A DNA stretch of 64,000 nt from Parapedobacter sp042666505. GTDB lineage: Bacteria; Bacteroidota; Bacteroidia; Sphingobacteriales; Sphingobacteriaceae. Both the position numbers and the translations under genes were made by a program. Below, piece after piece: positions 46,427 to 54,220 of the stretch. Location of the stretch: assembly GCF_042666505.1 (NCBI RefSeq), contig NZ_JBHTDN010000015.1, positions 8,253-72,252 on the forward strand, read 5' to 3'. A model generated the notes under the pieces. The model searched no databases. It saw only the letters and a list, made by a program, of their open reading frames with translations, and had not been told where the DNA came from. Positions within the stretch are counted from its first letter, which is position 1; each line of letters starts with the position of its first letter.

Positions 46427-47761
46427 TTAATTGTCAATATCTACAGTGCCCAATGCGCGTTGTACATCCAGTTTGCCGGCCAAGACGGCAAACAACGCAT
46501 TCAGGTAACTGATCTGCGTGGTACGGAGATCGGTTTCAGCAGTCATCAGATCGAGGTAGGTTTTGATTCCCTCGTCGTATTGCAGTTTGATGGTATTGTA
46601 AACATCCTCAGACAGCGCGACGTTCTCCCGGGCAACCCGCCAATCGTTTAAGTTGGCCTGATACGTAGCAAGCGCCATTTCATACTGGGTATTGATCTGG
46701 TTTTTCAGATTCACCACATCCCAATCGATGCGCGCTTCCAAAAGCCTGGATCTCCGGATTTCATGGATCCGTTTGCCACCCTGGAAAATGGGGATGTTCA
46801 AGGTCAGTCCGAAGACAGAACGCGGGAAATTGCCATCAAACATCTCCGGGAACCGATTGCCTCTGAAATCCCATGCATAATTGTAAAATGCCGACAAACT
46901 GGGCAGGAAGGTCCATTTATTGTATTGCGTGTTGAGATGCTGAAGTTGCTTGACTGTTTGCAGCTGCCTGAATTCTACCCGTTCGTTATAGTCGACCGTC
47001 AGCGTCGTATCCACCAGAATTTCGCTTTCCATAGCCGCACCGTCAAATGACAGGTTCATCGGCTGTTCGGCATCCAGGCCGATCAACTCTTTGAGAAATG
47101 CATATTTATAGGTGAGCAATTCGCTTACCCGCTTCTGTTCGGCCAGCGTATTACTCAGGGTGATCTGCGCACGTTTGAAGTCGGTCTTATCCACGATGCC
47201 CGTCTCGTACCGCGCTTTGGCGTCATTCAGCTGCCGCTGGATGCGCTCAATGTTTTCCCGGATAATATTGAGTTGTTCCTCGCTGGTGAGGATGTCGTAA
47301 TACGCCTTGCTTACCTCCACTACGGTATTGATGCGGCTGTTTTCCGTGTTAAGCGCATTCTGCTGACGGATAAACCGTGCCGCTTTCGATGCCTGTATCA
47401 AACCCGGGTTAAGGATCTGCTGATCAGCTTGCAAAACCGCGGCACTCACGTGTTTTTGGCCCAGCTGGATCACATTGCCGCCGATTACGTTGGTCGGTAT
47501 CTTTACGTTATAGTTGTACGTGCCCGTTGCATTGATCTGGGGAAACCAACCCGATAGCGCCGACGCAATTTCCTCTTCGCCGATTTCCTCATCAATCAAC
47601 GCCTGGTGTACCGACGGCCGGTTTTCCAATGCATAATCGATAACATCTTGCAGCGTAGCCTTTGCAGGCAGTGAGGGTTGGTTCTCCTGCCCGAATGCTA
47701 ACGAAAGGGCAAGGGAAAAGGCAATCGAAAGGGCTAATTTATTTCGCGATTTTCTATACAT
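46427..47761 (-). CDS. TolC-family outer-membrane efflux protein
   Basis: 444 residues. A signal peptide (ends SLAFGQ) and two outer-membrane efflux repeats, each a long helical hairpin with beta strands; motifs include ALENRPSVHQA, the repeat starts and YEMALATYQANLNDWRVARE near the end. It forms the trimeric exit channel for the RND pump. The 5' end overlaps the TetR gene by 28 bp, so the genes are translationally close. Confidence 0.92.
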   Translation of the reverse strand: MYRKSRNKLALSIAFSLALSLAFGQENQPSLPAKATLQDVIDYALENRPSVHQALIDEEIGEEEIASALSGWFPQINATGTYNYNVKIPTNVIGGNVIQLGQKHVSAAVLQADQQILNPGLIQASKAARFIRQQNALNTENSRINTVVEVSKAYYDILTSEEQLNIIRENIERIQRQLNDAKARYETGIVDKTDFKRAQITLSNTLAEQKRVSELLTYKYAFLKELIGLDAEQPMNLSFDGAAMESEILVDTTLTVDYNERVEFRQLQTVKQLQHLNTQYNKWTFLPSLSAFYNYAWDFRGNRFPEMFDGNFPRSVFGLTLNIPIFQGGKRIHEIRRSRLLEARIDWDVVNLKNQINTQYEMALATYQANLNDWRVARENVALSEDVYNTIKLQYDEGIKTYLDLMTAETDLRTTQISYLNALFAVLAGKLDVQRALGTVDIDN

Positions 47762-48417
47762 GTTGTTTCAGTCTGAAAAGATTCTTTTTTTATACCATCC
47801 CAAATGATCGTAACCATTTCGTTCATAGACGATTCATCGAAAGCGTAGTGGCCAATGGTATGCCGTTTGGCGGTAGCGGTGACCGTTCCGATGAAAGCGG
47901 CGCTGAGAATGTTGATGTCCAGCGGTTTGATGTGGCCTTCGTCAATGCCTTGCTGAAGGAAATTCGACATCTCGTTTTGCATCTGCACGCCGCAGTTTTT
48001 TTCGTGGACCACCTGTGCGTAGGGAGACGAGAAAAACTGTTCCATAAAACTCAGGACTTCCGGATATTGGATGTAAAAATTAACCAGATTTATCCAGATG
48101 GATACAAAGCGCTGCTGATAGGGCAGCCATTGTTCGGCAGCTTTAAACATTGCACTCCCGATCCGGTGCTTGCAATGTTTAAATAACTCGATAATCAACT
48201 CATCCTTCGACGCGAAATAGTGGTAAATCGTTCCCGTCGCTACCCCTGCATCTTGAGCAATCTGGCTCATCGGGCTTCCGTGAAAACCTTGTTTCATCAC
48301 GAGTCGCAATGTGCTCTCAAAAATAGCACATTTTTTTTCTGCAGTATGCTCCAATTGAACGTTCATTCGGTCGGCAAAGGAACGCATTATTCGCGATAAA
48401 TGAATGGCAATATGCAT
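47734..48417 (-). CDS. TetR/AcrR-family regulator of the efflux operon
   Basis: Up to 227 residues; a start at 48366 (MNVQLEHTAEKK) would drop 17 N-terminal residues and may be the real one. The helix-turn-helix is at about residues 48-67 (MSQIAQDAGVATGTIYHYF), followed by KDELIIELF. The C-terminal ligand domain is helical. It leads the TolC-adaptor-RND operon, so it likely represses this operon until a toxic ligand binds. A nested dyad at 48430-48456 is the candidate operator. Confidence 0.88.
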   Translation of the reverse strand: MHIAIHLSRIMRSFADRMNVQLEHTAEKKCAIFESTLRLVMKQGFHGSPMSQIAQDAGVATGTIYHYFASKDELIIELFKHCKHRIGSAMFKAAEQWLPYQQRFVSIWINLVNFYIQYPEVLSFMEQFFSSPYAQVVHEKNCGVQMQNEMSNFLQQGIDEGHIKPLDINILSAAFIGTVTATAKRHTIGHYAFDESSMNEMVTIIWDGIKKESFQTETTCIENREIN

Positions 48418-48429
48418 TATTAACTAAAA

Positions 48430-48456
48430 TTTGACAATTCTGGTCAGACGGTCAAA
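48430..48456. promoter_or_regulatory. Candidate TetR operator
   Basis: TTTGAC (48430-48435) and GTCAAA (48451-48456) form an inverted repeat around 48443. TCTGGTCAGA (48439-48448), itself a dyad, shares nearly the same centre. It lies between the divergent TetR and helicase genes, the usual place for TetR autoregulation. Confidence 0.45.
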
Positions 48457-48464
48457 ATACCCGC

Positions 48465-48496
48465 TTCGGATAAGTTGGTGAAATTGTGTACTTTTG
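48465..48496 (+). promoter_or_regulatory. Promoter of the DEAD-box helicase gene
   Basis: TTCG (48465-48468) and TACTTTTG (48489-48496) are 20 bases apart, a good match to TTTG-N19-21-TAnnTTTG. The expected start near 48503 lies downstream of an in-frame GTG at 48475, which rules that codon out as the translation start. Confidence 0.55.
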
Positions 48497-48528
48497 CACT
48501 ATCATTGGTACAAATTAATTTACATACG

Positions 48529-49917
48529 TTGACATTTACCGATTTCAATTTCGATAACAACCTTTTCGAAGGTCTGAATAGCATGGGCTTCAAGACGCCT
48601 ACTCCCATACAAGCTGAAACCATTCCGATTATCCAAGAGCGACACGATCTGATCGCCTGTGCGCAAACGGGGACGGGTAAAACCGCGTCCTATTTGCTTC
48701 CGGTGATGGATGCTATATGCCGCATTGACCAGCGCCCGCCGATCAGCGCACTCATATTAGCCCCCACGCGGGAGCTGGCCATGCAGATCGATCAGCAGGT
48801 GGAAGGCCTTGCGTACTTTACCGGTATCACGTCCATAGCCATTTACGGCGGGGGCGACGGGATCGGCTATGAACAGCAGCGCAGGGCACTTCGCGAAGGG
48901 GTAGATATCGTTATTGCGACACCGGGCCGGCTCATTGCGCACATCAGTTCCGGTGTGGTCAGGCTGGATGAAATCAAATTCCTGGTGCTAGACGAAGCAG
49001 ACCGCATGCTGGACATGGGATTTAAAGACGACATCAACCGGATTGTGGGCCAATTACCTGCCGAACGGCAGACCATGCTTTTTTCGGCCACCATGCCCCC
49101 TAAAATCAGGACTTTCGCGAAAACGCTGTTAAAGAATCCCAAGCAAGTAAACATCGCCATTTCCAAACCTGCCGAAGGCATCCTTCAACAACACTATAAG
49201 GTATCGGACGGACAGAAAACGGCCTTGCTGAAACACCTTCTGCAGCAGGGCGATTTTCGGAGCGTCATCGTATTCTCGTCCACCAAGGAAAAAGTGAAGA
49301 GCTTAGGCCGGGAATTGACCCGCCTGGGGCTGACCGTACAACCTTTCCATTCCGACCTGACGCAGGACGAGCGCGAGGGAATCCTCCTCCGCTTCAAAAA
49401 CAAGCAATTGCCGATATTGGTAGGAACCGACGTGCTTTCCCGGGGTATCGACGTGGAAGGGATCGATCTGGTGGTAAACTACGACGTACCGCCGGATCCG
49501 GAAGACTACATCCACCGCGTGGGCCGTACGGCCCGTGCAGAACGGACCGGTACCGCAATCACCTTTGTCAACCACCGCGACCAACGGCGCTTCCTGGCCA
49601 TTGAACGGCTGATGGATCGGAAGGTGGATGAGGCAGTGCTGCCTGAAGGCATCGAAGGCGATGCCAGCGCTCCGGATCACACACAACCCCAACGCAAGGA
49701 CCGTCATCCCCGGAAAAAGCGCAAATCCGGCCGGAAACCGGCCGTTCCGGCACAGCCCAACGAGGAAACCCCAGAGCAAGCTGCGCCTAAAGCGGCGGAT
49801 GCCACCACCGATGGCGTGCCCAAGAAAAAGAAAAAGCGGCGGTTTAAAAAACGTAATAAAGATCAAGGGGGTGTCGCAACCCAAACCACGGATGGGCCGA
49901 CGAGCCAGGCGTCTTGA
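48529..49917 (+). CDS. DEAD-box ATP-dependent RNA helicase, RhlE type
   Basis: 462 residues from a TTG at 48529 (read MTFTDFNFDNN). Motifs in order: Q motif (GFKTPTPIQ), motif I AQTGTGKT, Ia PTRELAMQ, II DEAD, III SAT, V GTDVLSRGID and VI HRVGRTAR. A basic tail of about 80 residues with KKRKSGRK and KKKKKRRFKKRNK probably binds RNA nonspecifically. It likely helps ribosome assembly or mRNA turnover in the cold. The TTG is supported by the promoter position and the family N-terminus. Confidence 0.92.
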   Translation: MTFTDFNFDNNLFEGLNSMGFKTPTPIQAETIPIIQERHDLIACAQTGTGKTASYLLPVMDAICRIDQRPPISALILAPTRELAMQIDQQVEGLAYFTGITSIAIYGGGDGIGYEQQRRALREGVDIVIATPGRLIAHISSGVVRLDEIKFLVLDEADRMLDMGFKDDINRIVGQLPAERQTMLFSATMPPKIRTFAKTLLKNPKQVNIAISKPAEGILQQHYKVSDGQKTALLKHLLQQGDFRSVIVFSSTKEKVKSLGRELTRLGLTVQPFHSDLTQDEREGILLRFKNKQLPILVGTDVLSRGIDVEGIDLVVNYDVPPDPEDYIHRVGRTARAERTGTAITFVNHRDQRRFLAIERLMDRKVDEAVLPEGIEGDASAPDHTQPQRKDRHPRKKRKSGRKPAVPAQPNEETPEQAAPKAADATTDGVPKKKKKRRFKKRNKDQGGVATQTTDGPTSQAS

Positions 49918-49927
49918 TTGAGGCGTC

Positions 49928-49970
49928 GGATTTCCCCGGAAATCCCGTAGAAACCAAAAAGCGGATCCGC
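49928..49970 (+). terminator. Inverted repeats after the helicase gene
   Basis: GGATTTCC (49928-49935) and GGAAATCC (49938-49945) form a tight inverted repeat, followed by the palindrome GCGGATCCGC (49961-49970). There is no T-run, so termination here is only possible. The rest of 49918-50237 is taken up by leader copy A. Confidence 0.3.
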
Positions 49971-49977
49971 GGATAAT

Positions 49978-50150
49978 TGAAAAAATCCTTGCGGGAATAA
50001 AATTATATTCCTAAACTTACCCTTGGATTAAAACATCGGCCTAAACGTTGTCAGCGATTCAAGCGTAGAAGATTTATTTGGCTAATGTGTGAGGATGCTT
50101 AGTGTCAGCTTTCTTGTGCAATTATTTTCTAGCCTATGAATCGAAAACCG
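49978..50150 (+). repeat. Leader repeat, copy A, upstream of fibre genes 1-2
   Basis: About 173 bp that recur at 52202-52374 in the same orientation. Two blocks are nearly unchanged: 50010-50063 (54 bp, one mismatch to 52236-52289) and 50071-50102 (32 bp, identical to 52296-52327). It ends 88 bp before the first fibre start codon. It contains GTTG at 50047-50050 and TTTATTTG at 50073-50080, 22 bases apart, a weak promoter match. The conservation outside any reading frame points to a regulatory or RNA role. Confidence 0.75.
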
Positions 50151-50237
50151 TGAAATACCAACCGAAGCCGTACCGGGACTAATTCGCCTACGGTTCAGGC
50201 TTGCATTTTTCAAATTTAAAACCCAAAAAATAATCCT

Positions 50238-51190
50238 ATGCGTTACACATCTATTTCATTGATCTTACTGTGGATACAGGTAAGTCAGGCATTTGCACAG
50301 GTATCGTCCGAATACAATGGCCAGGTTACTTTTCCCGCTAATTATTCCGTTGGTGATTACATTGAGTTTTTAGAAGTATCACCCATGAGCGCGGGCGCTT
50401 CAGGCTATTACGAACTGTCCATTTCCTATACGAGAGGGAATGTCGCCGCGGGAGCTACCTATTTAGCCAGTATTTCCCATCACAATCCCAGCTTGTGGCG
50501 GGAAGTAGGTAGATCAATAGTAACGGGTACGCGGGCCAAGGGTCTGCGGGGCATAACTTTACGATCGATTGCAACACGTATCATAGTAATGTGCGGTTTC
50601 GGATTCGTGCGATTAACACATTGGGAATTGTGACCTCGCCGTTGGTGGTACGTATTAAGGTGCGATCAATAAGCCAGAATGCCGCTTGGGCCACCTTGAA
50701 TGCGACCGGCAGTGATCTTTCCGTAAATAAGATGCTCCCGATGACCAACGATTGGAGCCTATATGTCGGTAATCCTTTTCAATCCGTGGGTGCAAACCTT
50801 GCCATCAAAGCCATTACCAATGGTAACGTAGGTATAGGTACCGAAAACCCACAGGCGAAGCTCGCCGTGAACGGTACTGTCCTCGCTAAGGAGGTCAAAG
50901 TAAAGAATGATATCACGGTGCCGGATTACGTATTTGAAGATGACTATCAGTTGCCTGCCTTGAATGAAATCGAGGCTTATGTGAAAGAAAACAAGCACCT
51001 ACCGGAAATTCCTTCGGCCAAAGATATTGAGCGGGATGGGCTGAACCTTGCCGAGATGAATCTGCTTTTGCTGAAGAAAGTAGAAGAGCTGACGTTGCAC
51101 CTGATTGAAAAGGAGAAAGAAATAAAAAGTCTCAAAAGTCTGGAAGCCCGAATCGAATCGCTCGAACGTAAAACTCAGTCGGAAGAGTAG
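50238..51190 (+). pseudogene. Tail-fibre-like secreted protein 1, frameshifted
   Basis: Two overlapping frames make one gene. The first (50238 to 50633) has a signal peptide ending AFAQ and beta-type sequence. Near 50510-50520 the paralogue-like reading moves to the other frame, open from 50513 (INSNGYAGQGSAGHNFTID) to 51190. The change equals loss of one base. The second part carries the shared module: GNVGIGTENPQAKLAVNG, VPDYVFEDDYQLP, EAYVKENKHLPEIPSA and GLNLAEMNLLLLKKVEEL, then a coiled coil. Translated intact it would be about 317 residues, like fibre 3. The shift may be real decay, phase variation or a sequencing error. First gene after leader copy A. Confidence 0.8.
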
Positions 51191-51213
51191 TCAGAAGAAT
51201 CAAAACTAAAACC

Positions 51214-52059
51214 ATGAAAGTCCTATCCACTCTATTGGTAATTTCCGCGCTTTTGATTGCGGATACTTATGGCCAATCAACCTACCATTTCGAAAAATCG
51301 TTTATCGTTGCTTTCCCAGACGGTGTTGCCGATCAAGTGTGCAACATCGTGCTGCCTGATGAAAATTTAGCAGGCGTGATTGAGGTAGCAATCAGTGGTG
51401 GATTTACAAATCAATTAACCATAGGTATCATAAAAAAGCGTATCTCGCTTATCAGGAACTTATCTGGATACATTAACCAGCGCACTGAAGTATTGGATGC
51501 AAGCGGACCGATGGCCACACAATGGGCTATCGGCGACTATGTTACCACTGATAACCTTATTCCTATTTATCATTTGGCGAGTACAGGAAATACGATTTCC
51601 ATTAAGGTGTCGGGGCAGGTAAATAGATCGGGAGTCGCGGACGCAATGCAAAGTGGTATTTCTGTAACCGCCCCGATTGTTGCGGCTCATTCCCAAACAC
51701 GCCAATACAAATCCATCATGCAGGACCGTGTGGGTATCGGCACCGCAACACCGACCGAAAGACTCTCCGTAAACGGCAATATCCGTGCAAAGGAAATCAA
51801 AGTGGAAACCGCGAACTGGCCGGACTACGTTTTTCAAGAAGACTATGACCTGATTTCGCTAGGTGACCTGGAAGCTTATATTAAGGAAAATGGCCATCTA
51901 CCCGGTATACCGACCGCCAATGAAGTGGAGTCGGAAGGTGTTGCGCTTGCCGAGATGAACCGCAAGCTCCTTGAAAAAGTAGAAGAGCTGACGCTTTATA
52001 TAATTGATTTAAGAAAAGAGCTCGATCAGGTGAAGAAAAAGAATGAAGGTTGCGATTGA
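51214..52059 (+). CDS. Tail-fibre-like secreted protein 2
   Basis: 281 residues. Signal peptide ending near IADTYGQ. A variable beta-rich N-terminal domain (about 20-165) precedes the shared C-terminal module: DRVGIGTATPTERLSVNGNI, WPDYVFQEDYDL, LEAYIKENGHLPGIP, ALAEMNRKLLEKVEELTLYI and a terminal coiled coil. This copy is the most diverged of the four. The VGIGTxxPxxKLxVNG motif is the one that in phage fibres precedes the S74 chaperone; here the following segment replaces S74. 23 bp after fibre 1 and 350 bp before fibre 3. Confidence 0.78.
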   Translation: MKVLSTLLVISALLIADTYGQSTYHFEKSFIVAFPDGVADQVCNIVLPDENLAGVIEVAISGGFTNQLTIGIIKKRISLIRNLSGYINQRTEVLDASGPMATQWAIGDYVTTDNLIPIYHLASTGNTISIKVSGQVNRSGVADAMQSGISVTAPIVAAHSQTRQYKSIMQDRVGIGTATPTERLSVNGNIRAKEIKVETANWPDYVFQEDYDLISLGDLEAYIKENGHLPGIPTANEVESEGVALAEMNRKLLEKVEELTLYIIDLRKELDQVKKKNEGCD

Positions 52060-52069
52060 TTAATGAACT

Positions 52070-52198
52070 ATGAGAACTTTCCGGAAACTCTTTTCGATTG
52101 TTTTCCTCCGTTTTGTTATTGCTTGTTGCTATTATCCCGTGGAGTCGATTTTCAAGAAAAGGTGTCATCTAGTCTGTTGTCGAAAGGGACCACACTAA
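52070..52198 (+). CDS. Short ORF with lipoprotein-like N-terminus, doubtful
   Basis: 42 residues (MRTFRKLFSIVFLRFVIACC at the start), 10 bp after fibre 2. It has a charged start, a hydrophobic stretch and a Cys pair that resembles a lipobox, but is short and Cys/Arg-rich towards the end. It may be a remnant of a duplicated fibre gene start or non-coding. Confidence 0.2.
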   Translation: MRTFRKLFSIVFLRFVIACCYYPVESIFKKRCHLVCCRKGPH

Positions 52199-52201
52199 AT
52201 A

Positions 52202-52374
52202 AATGAAAAAATCCTTGCAGAAATGAAATTATAATCCTAAACTTACCCTTGGATTAAAACATCGGCCTAAACGTTGTCAACGATTCAAGAGCAGAGATTT
52301 ATTTGGCTAATGTGTGAGGATGCTTAGCGTGAGCTTTCTTGTGCGATTTATATTTTGTAGCCGATGAATCAGAA
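52202..52374 (+). repeat. Leader repeat, copy B, upstream of fibre genes 3-4 and the RHS genes
   Basis: Second copy of the 49978-50150 leader. Conserved blocks are 52236-52289 and 52296-52327; the spacer between them is one base shorter than in copy A. It ends 34 bp before the fibre 3 ATG at 52409. It probably drives the fibre 3-fibre 4-RHS1-RHS2-immunity unit, whose gaps are all below 20 bp. Confidence 0.75.
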
Positions 52375-52408
52375 CCCTTAAGCTTTAATTAAATACTACA
52401 TCTTACTT

Positions 52409-53362
52409 ATGAAACCGAAATTAATCAGCTTTTTAGCCACTGGCTTTGCCATAATGGGATGTTTAAGTTTGGCAAATGCACAGACAACCCTGCATGGTAC
52501 TTACAAGGCAGTAACGATCGCGATGGATCAGAATGTGGCTTACTCAAGAACGCTCATTCTGCTTCATGAAATCTACAATGGAGCCTCGCTTCCAGCCAAT
52601 TATGCGATAGGAACGGTAATGGCCATACGAGGAGGCACAAATGCTTACCAACGGCTCAATGTTGCGGATGTCCGATCGTCGTCCGCTTACAATACCGTTG
52701 TGGCGTCCTTAGAATCGTTCGATGGCGACGCATACGGTGGTAACGGCGTTTGGTCGCTGAAGACCTGTATGTACAATGGCAAGAAATACATTGCTTTGAA
52801 TGTGCCTTATCTTGCTGGTCAGCACGCGGGCGGATACCACTTTGTCGGGTGGGTGCAGTCCACTGGGGAATCGCTGAAGACCGTTACCTATGAAGTCAAT
52901 GGCGTCCCGCAGAATCAGACCGTATTGACGGATATAACCGATTATACACCGAATATGGCGGAGAATCATCTATCCGGAAGATTATCAGTGAGTGGCAACG
53001 TGGGCATTGGCACCAATAATCCGCAAGCCAAACTTGCCGTAAACGGTAACATTTTAGCCAAAGAGGTGAAGGTAAAGACGGATATCTCGGTACCGGACTA
53101 TGTATTTGAGCCAGATTACGACCTGCCCGCGCTAGATGAAGTCGAAGCGTATGTAAAAGAACATAAACATTTGCCGGAAATTCCTTCGGCAACGGATATC
53201 AAACGGGACGGATTAGATCTGGCCGAAATGAACCTGTCGCTGCTTAAGAAGGTCGAGGAGTTGACATTATACATCATCGATCAGCAGCAGCAACTTAGAA
53301 ACCTCAGGGAACAGAATACCCGGCAACAAACGGAAATTGATCAACTTAAACAAAAGGAGTAA
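52409..53362 (+). CDS. Tail-fibre-like secreted protein 3
   Basis: 317 residues. Signal peptide ending near SLANAQ. The N-terminal domain (about 25-190) is beta-rich and unlike those of the paralogues. The C-terminal module begins about residue 197: GNVGIGTNNPQAKLAVNG, ILAKEVKVKTDISVPDYVFE (split), LDEVEAYVKEHKHLPEIPSA and LAEMNLSLLKKVEELTLYII, followed by a Gln-rich coiled coil to the end. Coiled coil and motif suggest a trimeric fibre tip. First gene after leader copy B, 18 bp before fibre 4. Confidence 0.82.
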   Translation: MKPKLISFLATGFAIMGCLSLANAQTTLHGTYKAVTIAMDQNVAYSRTLILLHEIYNGASLPANYAIGTVMAIRGGTNAYQRLNVADVRSSSAYNTVVASLESFDGDAYGGNGVWSLKTCMYNGKKYIALNVPYLAGQHAGGYHFVGWVQSTGESLKTVTYEVNGVPQNQTVLTDITDYTPNMAENHLSGRLSVSGNVGIGTNNPQAKLAVNGNILAKEVKVKTDISVPDYVFEPDYDLPALDEVEAYVKEHKHLPEIPSATDIKRDGLDLAEMNLSLLKKVEELTLYIIDQQQQLRNLREQNTRQQTEIDQLKQKE

Positions 53363-53380
53363 CCATTAAATCGCACCTAC

Positions 53381-54211
53381 ATGAAAACATTTTTAAACTT
53401 ATGCGTAAACGCTAGCCTGTTCCTGATAGGAATATGTACCTGTGTTGCGCAGACCTACGAAGTGCTTGATTACAATTTCAATAACACACCCGTAAATGGA
53501 GTGAAAATCAAGACGAACATCCCTTATACCAGCAGTAGCCAAATGGTAAATCTGCGCATTGAGGGATACAGCTACGGTATAAGAGCCCCTTTGGGGATAA
53601 ACATTGTATGGTATATATATGATGGGGCTTTTTACCATGCTGGAGCTAGTTCGTGGGGTAATGATACACCAACTGTCTCCTTGGCCAATGAAGGCGGTAA
53701 GGTCGTCGTCTTTATTCACGACAAAGTATTTTTTCAGCGGTTCAAAGTCACGGCATTCGCCAAGGGAATGTCGGAAGTCAGCACCTGGTTTCAGGGCTGG
53801 ACGGCGGTTGATCAGGCACTTTCCGGAACCAATGTGGTTACATTATCCTATAAAAACAGATTCGGCGATGTATATGCAATGGGAAATGTGGGCATCGGCA
53901 CTACCAATCCACAGGCCAAGCTAGCTGTGGATGGCGGTATCCTAGCCACCGAAGTAAAGGTGAAGACTGATATAGCCGTGCCAGACTATGTATTTGAACC
54001 GGATTACGACCTGCCTGCACTGGATGAAATCGAAGCGTATGTAAAAGAACACAAGCACCTGCCCGAGATTCCTTCGGCAAAAGAGATAGAAAAGGAAGGG
54101 CTGGATCTGGCAGAGATGAACCTGCTGCTATTGAAGAAAGTGGAGGAGCTCACCTTAATAATCATTGAACAGAACAAGCGCATACTATCGTTGGAAACCA
54201 AAGTTAATTAG
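53381..54211 (+). CDS. Tail-fibre-like secreted protein 4
   Basis: 276 residues. Signal peptide ending CTCVAQ. The variable N-terminal domain covers about 24-165. The shared module starts with GNVGIGTTNPQAKLAVDG and is close to identical to that of fibre 3 through LDEIEAYVKEHKHLPEIPSA and LAEMNLLLLKKVEELTL; the terminal coiled coil is short. 18 bp after fibre 3 and 9 bp before the large RHS gene, so the fibre and RHS proteins are made together. Confidence 0.82.
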   Translation: MKTFLNLCVNASLFLIGICTCVAQTYEVLDYNFNNTPVNGVKIKTNIPYTSSSQMVNLRIEGYSYGIRAPLGINIVWYIYDGAFYHAGASSWGNDTPTVSLANEGGKVVVFIHDKVFFQRFKVTAFAKGMSEVSTWFQGWTAVDQALSGTNVVTLSYKNRFGDVYAMGNVGIGTTNPQAKLAVDGGILATEVKVKTDIAVPDYVFEPDYDLPALDEIEAYVKEHKHLPEIPSAKEIEKEGLDLAEMNLLLLKKVEELTLIIIEQNKRILSLETKVN

Positions 54212-54220
54212 GAGGCTGTA

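Noticed and set aside
48475..48528. GTG start of the helicase at 48475
   Set aside because: It lies upstream of the -7 element at 48489-48496, so it would not be in the transcript.
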